Source: Deltaproteobacteria bacterium UBA5329
Lineage (GTDB): Bacteria > Desulfobacterota > Syntrophorhabdia > Syntrophorhabdales > Syntrophorhabdaceae
Assembly (NCBI GenBank): GCA_002408185.1
Contig: DHQV01000055.1
Location: 189,090 to 228,439, forward strand
Reading direction: 5' to 3'
DNA: 39,350 nucleotides
The translations under genes were made by a program, and so were the position numbers. Below, piece after piece: positions 17,483 to 25,168 of this stretch. Below the pieces are notes generated by a model, which worked only from the letters and a program-made list of their open reading frames with translations, was not told the DNA's origin and searched no databases. Every line of letters begins with the position of its first letter. Within the stretch, counting starts at the first letter, position 1.

Positions 17483-20400
17483 ATGAGAAAAGCGTGTTTT
17501 TTCCTCATTGTACTGGTTGTCCTGGTACTGGGATGTGCCGCCATATCGCAGGGGGCGAGCACGGCCATGACCAACAACGACTATTGCGTGTATCCGTTGT
17601 ATGCAAGCAACGCCGTCAAGCCTTATATCCTTCTCCTAATGGACTTTTCCGGAAGCATGCAGTTTCCGGCATATGCGCCGAATAACTGGGAGTTTGAAGG
17701 GAATTATTCGAACAAGGACGTTGCCCTGTGCGGGACATCTACGATAAGTGACACGATCAATAGAGACATGAGATATGATAAGGACCGAAATTATTACGGC
17801 CTTTTCGACCCCGGCAAGTATTACGTGCAGGGGTCGGGAAAATATAACCCTAGCGACACTTGCGGAACCGACCCGAACAGGATCGGCACGGGTCCGTTGT
17901 GCATTAACGGCAATTTCCTCAACTGGCTGACGTCTACCCGGATCGATGTCGCCCGCCGGGCGATCACCGGTGGGCGCGCCAACACGCAGCAGGGCTTCTT
18001 CGAAAGTGAGGGGAGCGCATACACTATCCATGATTATTTCAACAACTGTACATACACGGTGGATGCCTCTTCGGGGACCGCACAGCGCACACTGACGATA
18101 ACGACCCTTGCCGGCGGAACAGGGTCCTGCGTGTTGGCGGGTGCATCGAACCAGGGTATATATATAGTCGACCCCAACCTGTCAACTACCACCGGAATTG
18201 TCCAGGATTTTTACGGCAGGGCATATTTTCAGCTCATGGTCTTTTCCACCGGGTCAGGTAAGTATAACAGGCTCGGCCGTGTCCTTGCGGACAAGGCGAT
18301 AACCTACAACGATTCGATAAACCTGATCAATGCTTTGAATAATGAGACGCCCTATGGCGGGACGCCGATCGGCGAGGGATTATGGAAGGCCTGGGACCTG
18401 ATCAAGCAGGAAGAACAGCACATAACGAGCCCATACTACATCAACAACGCGTATGTCCAGAAGGGGTCAAACAAAGACCCTTATTATGACGGCGCAACCC
18501 CGATATCCTGCCGCAAGGCCTTTGTCCTGCTTGTCTCCGACGGCGCATGGGACCTGACCGGCCTCGGTATCGACCCGATAATCCCGGCGCAGGCACTCAG
18601 GACGACAGACCTTCGTTCGGATCTCCCCGGGACCCAGGATGTTTCCGTCTATGCGCTGTATGCCTTTGGAAAAGACGCTACGGCTAAGAATTCAATGAAG
18701 GCGACGGCAATGTTCGGCGGGTTCGATTACTCGGCGTCGGACAAGTACCCGTATCCCTATACGGCGATGCCGGCGGCGACCAGTCATAATATCGTTTTTC
18801 CTCTCACCCAATGCGATCACCCGACACGCTGGGACAGCGCCTGTGTCGAGTGGGACAAGACCAAGGTCAATTACCCCTACAACTATTTCGAGGCGAGCGA
18901 CGGCAGCGAGCTGAAGGCCAAGCTCGAGGCGGCCATTCTCGATATGCTCCGGCGGGCGTCTTCGGGCACCGCCGCTTCGGTTCTCGCGTCCGCAGAGGGA
19001 AGCGGGGCGAACATCCTCCAGGCGTTCTTCTTCCCGAGGCGCATGTTCACGGATACCGAGATAGACTGGACAGGAGAGATGCAGAACCTGTGGTATTACA
19101 TCGATCCCCAGATCGGCAACAGCTCCATCAGGGAGGACACGGCAAAAAATAACCTGCTTGATATATACAGCGACGACATCATCGAGTACGAATTCGACAC
19201 GGGCCTCGGGAAGACGACCGTCAGGAGGTATGCACCGAATGAATCGGCCCAGAAAGGCGCCGAGGATTTTCCGTCCCCGGTCGACCTCGACGAGACGAAG
19301 AACCTGTGGGAAGCAGGCATAATCCTGTGGCAGAGGGACCTTGCGTCTTCACCGCGGAGTATCTATACCACGGTCGACGGGTCAAACATGATACCCTTCA
19401 CAGCGGCAGAGGCGCAATCGAACGCGACCCTGCAGTCATATCTTCAGGCGCCGGACGATCGCACAGCCCAGGATATCGTCAATTATGTCCATGGCCACGA
19501 TATTACGGGCTACCGCAACCGTACCGTGACCACGACCTATAATGGAACGGAGTCGACCCGCGTATGGAAGCTCGGAGACATAGTCCAATCGACACCCAAA
19601 CTCAAGAGCACGTTTCCCCTGAACTCCTATCACCTTTACCCTTCGGAAGGATACAGCGACCGGACATATTACCAGTTTATCAACGATGTGGATGCATCGG
19701 GAAATTCGGTGGGTTCCTACAAGAACAGGGGAGTCGCCTTTGTCGGTGCCAACGACGGCATGCTCCATGCGTTCGAGCTCGGCAAGCTCACTTTTACGAG
19801 TCTGCCTGCAAATACCGCTGCCCGTCTGGAAACGACCGACGTTCCGCTCGGTACCGAACGCTGGGCGTTCATACCGAAAGGGGCCCTGCCGTACCTCAAA
19901 TACCTGACAAGCCCGAATTACTGCCATACGTTCTATGTCAATCAGCCGGTCACGATCTTCGATGCAAGTGTTGGCTCGGGCAACTCGACGGCAACCAAGG
20001 ACAGAAACAGCTGGAAAACGATCCTTATCGGCGGGATGGGCATAGGCGGGGCGTGCAGGAACAACGGTACGTCATGCACCGATTGTGTCAAGACGCCCAT
20101 AAGCGATGTGGGTTATTCATCCTATTTCGCATTCGACATCACCGACCCGGTGAATCCGGTGTTCCTGTGGGAATTTTCGAGCAGCAATCTCGGTTTTTCG
20201 ACATCGGGCCCCGCGATCGTCAGGATAGGGGACGCCGACAAGAACGGCAAATGGTTTGCGGTATTTGCAAGCGGGCCGACCGGACCCGTCAACACGACAT
20301 ACCATCAGTTCATGGGATCTTCCGACCAGTCCCTCAAGATATTTGTCCTCGACCTTCTGAGCGGCCCCAAATCGTCGTATACGACGATCGATACCGGGAT

Positions 20401-21268
20401 AGCGAACGCATTTGGAGGGTTTGTCACCAATTCGGTGATCGATGTCGACAGGGGAAGCCCGGGTTCTGCCAGCGCATATACCGATGATGCGGTCTACGTA
20501 GGATATACCAGGAAGGATGGAACGGCCTGGACAAAGGGGGGTGTCCTCAGGGTCCTGACAAAGGGCGACACAAACCCCAACAACTGGTCGGTAAGCAAGC
20601 TGATCGACAACACGGGCCCCGTTACTGCCGGCCTGACGAAACTGCAGGACCGGAAGAGCGGTAAATTGTGGGTATATTTCGGAACGGGCCGGTATTATTA
20701 CCGCTTGAATGACGGGACGCTTCTCGATGACCCCGATAACCAGCAGGCATTCTACGGTGTCCAGGAGCCTTGCTATAACCCTGCGTTGAACACGCTGGAC
20801 GGGTCCTGTACGACCGCGGTGTCGGCAAGCGACCTTGCTGCCGGTTCATCGTCCGCCCTTCCCAGTTCTGCGCTGGGATGGTATATCAATTTTCCGGCAC
20901 CGGAGGCGGGATACAAGGCCCATCGCGTGCTTACGCAACCTGTCGCCTCATACAACGGGGTGGTGTATTTTCTGACCAGTTCACCCTCGAGCGATGTCTG
21001 CTCGCTGGGAGGCTATACATATCTCTGGGCGGTAGAGTATAATACGGGTGGTCCTCCGCCACTCACTGCGCTGTCCGGCATGATCGTTACACAGCTTTCA
21101 ACGGGCCAGATAGCGACACCGATCCTCAAGACGTCGAGCGGAGGGTCTGCCCTAAATCTTGCAGGGGGCCGGGCCATGGCTGTCGGCCAGGGTATCAGCG
21201 GCGGAGGTTTTTCACTTCTGGGTCCGCCGAAGCCGATCAGAAAAATACTTCACATGAAGGAACGATGA
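17483..21268 (+). CDS. pilY1: PilY1-type pilus tip adhesin / assembly factor
   Basis: A large secreted pilus-associated protein (1261 residues) that caps the minor pilin priming complex and mediates adhesion or surface sensing. The N-terminal signal has a hydrophobic core followed by VLGC (C18), a possible lipobox; a standard signal cut after about residue 25 is the alternative. A von Willebrand A-like domain starts early: the MIDAS motif DFSGS is at 54-58, a threonine-bearing YGGTPIGEG block near 290, and VSDGAWD further on. The C-terminal half is the PilY1 beta-propeller, marked by GANDGMLHAFE and IGDADKNGKWFAVFASGPTGP, with an Asp-rich loop (DVDRGSP...TDD) in the usual calcium-loop region. 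GGAGAG precedes the ATG. Its stop overlaps the next start (ATGA). Confidence 0.92.
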   Translation: MRKACFFLIVLVVLVLGCAAISQGASTAMTNNDYCVYPLYASNAVKPYILLLMDFSGSMQFPAYAPNNWEFEGNYSNKDVALCGTSTISDTINRDMRYDKDRNYYGLFDPGKYYVQGSGKYNPSDTCGTDPNRIGTGPLCINGNFLNWLTSTRIDVARRAITGGRANTQQGFFESEGSAYTIHDYFNNCTYTVDASSGTAQRTLTITTLAGGTGSCVLAGASNQGIYIVDPNLSTTTGIVQDFYGRAYFQLMVFSTGSGKYNRLGRVLADKAITYNDSINLINALNNETPYGGTPIGEGLWKAWDLIKQEEQHITSPYYINNAYVQKGSNKDPYYDGATPISCRKAFVLLVSDGAWDLTGLGIDPIIPAQALRTTDLRSDLPGTQDVSVYALYAFGKDATAKNSMKATAMFGGFDYSASDKYPYPYTAMPAATSHNIVFPLTQCDHPTRWDSACVEWDKTKVNYPYNYFEASDGSELKAKLEAAILDMLRRASSGTAASVLASAEGSGANILQAFFFPRRMFTDTEIDWTGEMQNLWYYIDPQIGNSSIREDTAKNNLLDIYSDDIIEYEFDTGLGKTTVRRYAPNESAQKGAEDFPSPVDLDETKNLWEAGIILWQRDLASSPRSIYTTVDGSNMIPFTAAEAQSNATLQSYLQAPDDRTAQDIVNYVHGHDITGYRNRTVTTTYNGTESTRVWKLGDIVQSTPKLKSTFPLNSYHLYPSEGYSDRTYYQFINDVDASGNSVGSYKNRGVAFVGANDGMLHAFELGKLTFTSLPANTAARLETTDVPLGTERWAFIPKGALPYLKYLTSPNYCHTFYVNQPVTIFDASVGSGNSTATKDRNSWKTILIGGMGIGGACRNNGTSCTDCVKTPISDVGYSSYFAFDITDPVNPVFLWEFSSSNLGFSTSGPAIVRIGDADKNGKWFAVFASGPTGPVNTTYHQFMGSSDQSLKIFVLDLLSGPKSSYTTIDTGIANAFGGFVTNSVIDVDRGSPGSASAYTDDAVYVGYTRKDGTAWTKGGVLRVLTKGDTNPNNWSVSKLIDNTGPVTAGLTKLQDRKSGKLWVYFGTGRYYYRLNDGTLLDDPDNQQAFYGVQEPCYNPALNTLDGSCTTAVSASDLAAGSSSALPSSALGWYINFPAPEAGYKAHRVLTQPVASYNGVVYFLTSSPSSDVCSLGGYTYLWAVEYNTGGPPPLTALSGMIVTQLSTGQIATPILKTSSGGSALNLAGGRAMAVGQGISGGGFSLLGPPKPIRKILHMKER

Positions 21269-21798
21269 AAAATAATTGTGGAATGACGTTGATCGAGCTT
21301 CTCATTGTCATGGGGATAATTGCTATTCTTGCGGCGATAGCCGCACCGAACATGAGCGAATTTGTCCGGAAGAACAGGATCCAGAACCAGACAAGGCGCA
21401 TTTATTCAGACCTGTCCAACATGAGAACGATGGCGATGAATACGAACAGGATGCACTTTATGCAGTTCGGTCTTGCAAACAATGCATATCAGGTCCTTGA
21501 AGATACTAACGGGAACGAAGATCGGGACGACCCTCCTGCCGATACGCAACGGTTAGCCCGGACCGGCACCGAGCAAGGAAATGAACCCGTAAAGACCCTG
21601 CCGGCCGGACTGGTCCCGGCCTTCGACTCGAGGGGATACGCGACACAGACGGGTACAATATGCATATTAAGGCGCGACGGGAAACCTGCGACAGGAAATA
21701 CGACAAATTGCGTTGTCGTTTACCCGACCCGCATTCTCATGGGGAAGATAAGAAAAGACGGGGATTGTAGTAAACAAGATGATTGTAACCAACGATAA
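21265..21798 (+). CDS. FimT/FimU/GspH-type minor pilin
   Basis: A pseudopilin of 177 residues. The leader MKNNCG is followed by MTLIELLIVMGIIAILAAIAAP, so the residue after the cleavage site is Met instead of the more usual Phe, while Glu at position 5 is kept. The GspH/FimT-like segment RRIYSDLSNMRTMAMNTNRMHF follows the helix. Minor pilins of this class join PilV, PilW, PilX and PilY1 in the complex that primes pilus assembly. It is coupled to pilY1 (ATGA overlap), and its end overlaps pilV by 20 nt. The C terminus contains two cysteines in GDCSKQDDCNQ. Confidence 0.85.
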   Translation: MKNNCGMTLIELLIVMGIIAILAAIAAPNMSEFVRKNRIQNQTRRIYSDLSNMRTMAMNTNRMHFMQFGLANNAYQVLEDTNGNEDRDDPPADTQRLARTGTEQGNEPVKTLPAGLVPAFDSRGYATQTGTICILRRDGKPATGNTTNCVVVYPTRILMGKIRKDGDCSKQDDCNQR

Positions 21799-22174
21799 GA
21801 AAGGATTTACCCTTATCGAGCTCCTCGTCGCGATGCTCGTGATGTCTATCGGCCTTATGGCGATGCTCGACGGGCTCACAAATTACATACGGATAAACAT
21901 GGAGAACCAGATGCGGCATGAGGCCATGCGCATCTCGGAGGCGACGCTGGAGACACTGAGGAACTCGCAATTTTCCGAGGTGACCTCCCACGCTGTCGCC
22001 ATTACGAGCCCGGAGACGCGAAGGATCAGGAATTTCAATATCACGTATACGATAACGTGGGTCCCGACCGCGATATCGGCGAACAGTGTAGCGGTCCAGG
22101 TGGCCGTTACGTGGGTGTTCAAGAATATAACGCACCGGCATGACGCCGCGTCCGTGATCAGCACGGATGCATAG
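21779..22174 (+). CDS. pilV: PilV-type minor pilin
   Basis: A 131-residue prepilin with leader MIVTNDKKG and mature FTLIELLVAMLVMSIGLMAMLDGL. The SIGL motif after the first helix half is typical of PilV/GspI proteins. It overlaps the upstream gene by 20 nt and ends 3 nt before pilW. It is expected to sit in the pilus-priming minor pilin complex. It is short for PilV but has no sign of truncation. Confidence 0.85.
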   Translation: MIVTNDKKGFTLIELLVAMLVMSIGLMAMLDGLTNYIRINMENQMRHEAMRISEATLETLRNSQFSEVTSHAVAITSPETRRIRNFNITYTITWVPTAISANSVAVQVAVTWVFKNITHRHDAASVISTDA

Positions 22175-22177
22175 GAC

Positions 22178-23311
22178 ATGAGCATGATGAGGAGCAAACA
22201 AGGATTCAGCCTTTTGGAAATACTCATCGCCATCGCGGTCCTGGGCATTGTGATGGCGATGAGTGGCCAGTTGCTTGAACACATGGTGGTGGGCCAGAAA
22301 AAGCAGGCGGTCATTACCATAAACCAGTTCGAAGCGTCCCTGGGCCTCGAGATGCTGAGAAACGACGTGTCGAACGCAGGATTCGGTCTCGCCGATGAAT
22401 TCAAGGGCGTTAACTACCAAGAAGCTTCAGACGCTCCCGCCACACAGTTCAACAATACCTCTGATGTACCAAAAGCGATACAGCATGAGAACAAGATATC
22501 TGCGTCGGGATATATCCAGAATTCGGATTATCTTGTTATCCGGTCACCGGCTGTCGGCATGGATAGTGCGGCAGGTAAATGGACGAACATCACGTCGGCC
22601 GGGTTACATAAATGGGGTGACCCATATGACCCATATCTCGACATGAAATCGGACGATTACATGGTTGTCATCAAGCCGCGCACCCAGGCCGGGGGTAAGT
22701 CAAAGCTCTTTGTTTCGCAGGAGAAACAGGGGAAATATGCGTTCATGCTTAATGACACTGACCTGCCAAATGGATCCGATGGCGAACGATTATATCTTGC
22801 GTTCGGCATGGGCAAGACTGAACCGACCATGCCTTTTAACAGGGCGGATTACTATGTCAGGAGACCTGACAATCCTGACGAGGTAAACCCGAACTGTGCC
22901 CCGGGCACCGGTATTCTCTATAAGGATGTCATCGGTGATAAGGATAAGAACGGTGATCCAATACGCCCCTATCCCCTGATCGACTGCGTCGCCAATATGC
23001 AGGTCGTGTTCAGGCTCGATACGAATACGGATGGCATCCCCGACCCGCCCGTGAACGATATATCCGGGCTCGATGCGTACAAGATCAAGGAACAGATCAA
23101 AGAGGTCCACATTTACATACTCGCCCACGAGGGAATAAAGGACAAATCCTACAGATCGGAGATAGCGAACCCCGCTTTTACGGTTGGCCCCTCGGCATCC
23201 CTCGGAACGGTGGTAGACTTGAGCGCTCTGGACGGGAGTTCGACGGACGCCTGGAAACGGTACCGCTGGATCACATATAAGATTGTTGTGAAGCCGAAGA
23301 GCTTTTATTGA
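22178..23311 (+). CDS. pilW: PilW-type minor pilin
   Basis: A 377-residue prepilin with leader MSMMRSKQG and mature FSLLEILIAIAVLGIVMAMSGQLLEHM, followed by a long extracellular domain. This is the size and order expected for PilW/GspJ-like subunits, normally the larger minor pilins in the priming complex. The segment GLEMLRNDVSNAGFGLADEF is the conserved PilW-like region after the helix. The position after pilV and before pilX is the canonical order. The stop overlaps possible starts of the next gene. Confidence 0.87.
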   Translation: MSMMRSKQGFSLLEILIAIAVLGIVMAMSGQLLEHMVVGQKKQAVITINQFEASLGLEMLRNDVSNAGFGLADEFKGVNYQEASDAPATQFNNTSDVPKAIQHENKISASGYIQNSDYLVIRSPAVGMDSAAGKWTNITSAGLHKWGDPYDPYLDMKSDDYMVVIKPRTQAGGKSKLFVSQEKQGKYAFMLNDTDLPNGSDGERLYLAFGMGKTEPTMPFNRADYYVRRPDNPDEVNPNCAPGTGILYKDVIGDKDKNGDPIRPYPLIDCVANMQVVFRLDTNTDGIPDPPVNDISGLDAYKIKEQIKEVHIYILAHEGIKDKSYRSEIANPAFTVGPSASLGTVVDLSALDGSSTDAWKRYRWITYKIVVKPKSFY

Positions 23312-23331
23312 TGGATACGGGAGATGCGATA

Positions 23332-23982
23332 ATGCATCGATACAGTTTGAAGAGAGATGGAAGGAAAAAGGGTGTTGCCTTGGTGTCCGCCCTCATCGTA
23401 GTATCTGTGGCGGCCGGCATATTCGCAGCCGTGATGTATTTCGCCCTGACAGGGACCGAAATTTCGGGCCTACAGAGAAAATACCACAGTTCGAAAGAGG
23501 CTTCCCTCGGCGCGATCGATGTCCTTACGAAAGACCTTCTTCCCCGCGTTCTGGGCGGGACCACTTTGTCGGCTGCTGTAGCGTCGCTTTTCAAGCCGGC
23601 CGCTGTCCTGCCAGCGATCACGGCGGATGCGGCAAAAGATACGTGCTTCACGGACAAACTGACAAAATCGACATCAGCCTGGCCCGGCGGGACATGCGAC
23701 TCGGGAACGGACCCTACGGTGAATCCTGATATAGTCTTCAATCTGAAAGGCAAAGCCGATCAGACAAAACCATATGTGGTGAATATGAAGATCATAGACA
23801 CAGTTTCAGGCAATTCGGATAAGACCGGTGTTGTCCTGGACCTGGGAAGCGGTGTTGTGGACGATGCCTCCGCACTAATTAGGATACAGCATTTTCCCTT
23901 CTTGTATACGATCGTGACCGATGCCCGACAGCAGGGCAGCACTACTGAACGAGCAAATATCGAAGTCCTGTATGCCTACTAG
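23332..23982 (+). CDS. pilX: PilX-type minor pilin (PilX_N-like)
   Basis: A membrane-anchored minor pilin with the charged leader MHRYSLKRDGRKKG and hydrophobic VALVSALIVVSVAAGIFAAV. As in many PilX/GspK proteins, the mature position 5 residue is not Glu (Ser here), fitting a subunit at the tip of the priming complex. I chose the ATG at 23332 because GGGAG (23319-23323) lies 8 nt upstream; earlier in-frame starts at 23308 (TTG) and 23311 (ATG) overlap the pilW stop and would add 7-8 residues. The segment GLQRKYHSSKEASLGAID corresponds to the post-helix region of PilX. Two cysteines (TCFTD, TCDSG) occur in the distal domain. Confidence 0.8.
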   Translation: MHRYSLKRDGRKKGVALVSALIVVSVAAGIFAAVMYFALTGTEISGLQRKYHSSKEASLGAIDVLTKDLLPRVLGGTTLSAAVASLFKPAAVLPAITADAAKDTCFTDKLTKSTSAWPGGTCDSGTDPTVNPDIVFNLKGKADQTKPYVVNMKIIDTVSGNSDKTGVVLDLGSGVVDDASALIRIQHFPFLYTIVTDARQQGSTTERANIEVLYAY

Positions 23983-24781
23983 ACCCCACGCAAAAAAGCC
24001 TGTCAGACCCATAAGAAAACCCATCAAACCGGTGAAGCCGATGGGGCTTAGGCCCGTGGTGATAGTCCTGGTCATTGCTCTTGCCGTTATTTTGGGCGCA
24101 ACGGCATATTATTTTTTTAAGGGCCCACCTGTACCCCCTGTTGTCGGTCAGTCGGCCGGCCGGCCACCGGGCACGACCGATGGCCCCGGTGCTGACGGTC
24201 AGGCAAACGGGCCTCAGATGGCAGTATCGAAGGCGAAACTTCAGCTTGAAACCGTAGAAGGCAAGTCATTTGTCAGGGTTGTCATCGACAGGGTGACCGG
24301 GACCGATGGGCGCGAGGTTGCCTATGCGTTTGACTGGACGCTCAACGGGCAGCCTGCAGGCGATGGCAGCGACCGGCTGAGCGGCTTCAGGCGCGGTGAC
24401 AGGGTGGCGGTCAAGGTGACCCCTATCGAAGGCGATAAACCGGGCCAGGCCCGTTTTCTGGATTTTGTGGTCAATAATATGCCTCCCCAGGTCGCGGAAT
24501 CGAGGCAGGTCAGTTTTGACGGCAAGACATTTACATACCAGGTGAAAGGTGCCGACCAGGATGGGGATACACTTTCGTATGCGCTCGAGGACGCGCCGCA
24601 GGGCATGACCATCAATTCGCACACCGGCCTTGTCGCGTGGCCGATAACAGGAAATGATTATGGAGAAAGAACGTTCAAGGTCAAGATCGATGACGGAAAG
24701 TCGGGCGTGGCCATCCACACCGTCAAGGTAGAAATTTCAAAACCGTCCCAGGAATCTAAGACTACCGATGAACTAAAATAG
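23972..24781 (+). CDS. Unrecognised membrane-anchored Ig/He_PIG-like protein at the end of the pilus gene set
   Basis: I do not recognise this gene. From the ATG at 23972 (269 residues) it has a strongly basic, proline-spaced cytoplasmic tail (residues 8-28, K/R-P repeats), one membrane helix at about 28-49, a Pro/Gly linker to about 85, then two extracytoplasmic beta-type domains. The second (about 170-257) reads like a cadherin/He_PIG Ig fold: DQDGDTLSYAL, then APQGMTINSHTGLVAWPIT. It overlaps the pilX stop by 11 nt, so it belongs to the minor pilin transcript. A longer frame begins at 23921 but would overlap pilX by about 60 nt with no better ribosome-binding site. A periplasmic accessory role in pilus assembly is an inference from position only. 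Confidence 0.7.
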   Translation: MPTRPHAKKPVRPIRKPIKPVKPMGLRPVVIVLVIALAVILGATAYYFFKGPPVPPVVGQSAGRPPGTTDGPGADGQANGPQMAVSKAKLQLETVEGKSFVRVVIDRVTGTDGREVAYAFDWTLNGQPAGDGSDRLSGFRRGDRVAVKVTPIEGDKPGQARFLDFVVNNMPPQVAESRQVSFDGKTFTYQVKGADQDGDTLSYALEDAPQGMTINSHTGLVAWPITGNDYGERTFKVKIDDGKSGVAIHTVKVEISKPSQESKTTDELK

Positions 24782-25168
24782 ACTGTTCAAGGGTTTTATC
24801 TCATACGAAGGATGACCCTTTGATTTTATTGATCATTATTAAACATCAGGAATTGCTTATGTTTTTATGTAACATAACTTTATATTGTAATATCAAGAAC
24901 TTGAAATTAAAACGTGAGGAATGTCCCTTAATATTTGGCGTAACATCATCAGAAAATTATGTTGACAAAAAAAAGACCTTTTGTTAGCTTGTCTCTATGA
25001 TAGAGGCGAAAGGCCCTCACGCTCCCTGGTAAAAAAGCTGTTGTGACGTACTGAATGTTTTATCCGATCGAAGGGGTCAACAAAGTATATGCGGATCGGG
25101 TAATACAAAGTAATTAAGTCGTTCTATACCGCCCCGGCAAGGGCTTGTAAATTCGATATAAGGTGACC
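24782..25168. other. 387-base gap before the pilMNOPQ operon; no gene seen
   Basis: The first 180 bases are AT-rich. AAGGGT (24789-24794) pairs with ACCCTT (24815-24820) and is followed by TGATTTTATT, a weak terminator candidate for the minor pilin operon. TTATGTT (24857-24863) and AACATAA (24871-24877) form a perfect inverted repeat. After the promoter at 24962-24990 comes a leader of about 170 nt with three possible hairpins: near 25011-25025 (GAGGC/GCCCTC type), an 8-pair stem around CCGATC/GATCGG (about 25063-25112), and GCCC/GGGC near 25132-25145. I could not match it to a known riboswitch. Confidence 0.55.
24962..24990 (+). promoter_or_regulatory. Sigma70-type promoter for pilMNOPQ
   Basis: A perfect TTGACA (24962-24967) is followed after 17 nt by TAGCTT (24985-24990), a weak -10. 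The predicted start near 24997 leaves a long leader of about 170 nt. This separates the alignment/secretin operon from the upstream pilin gene set. Confidence 0.5.

Noticed and set aside
23921..24781. Longer start at 23921 for the Ig-like protein
   Set aside because: It would overlap pilX by about 60 nt with no ribosome-binding site; the ATG at 23972 has GAAG at 6 nt and begins with the basic tail.
24990..25168. c-di-GMP (GEMM) riboswitch before pilM
   Set aside because: The leader can fold, but the conserved GEMM core words and the tetraloop-receptor arrangement are not present to the eye.
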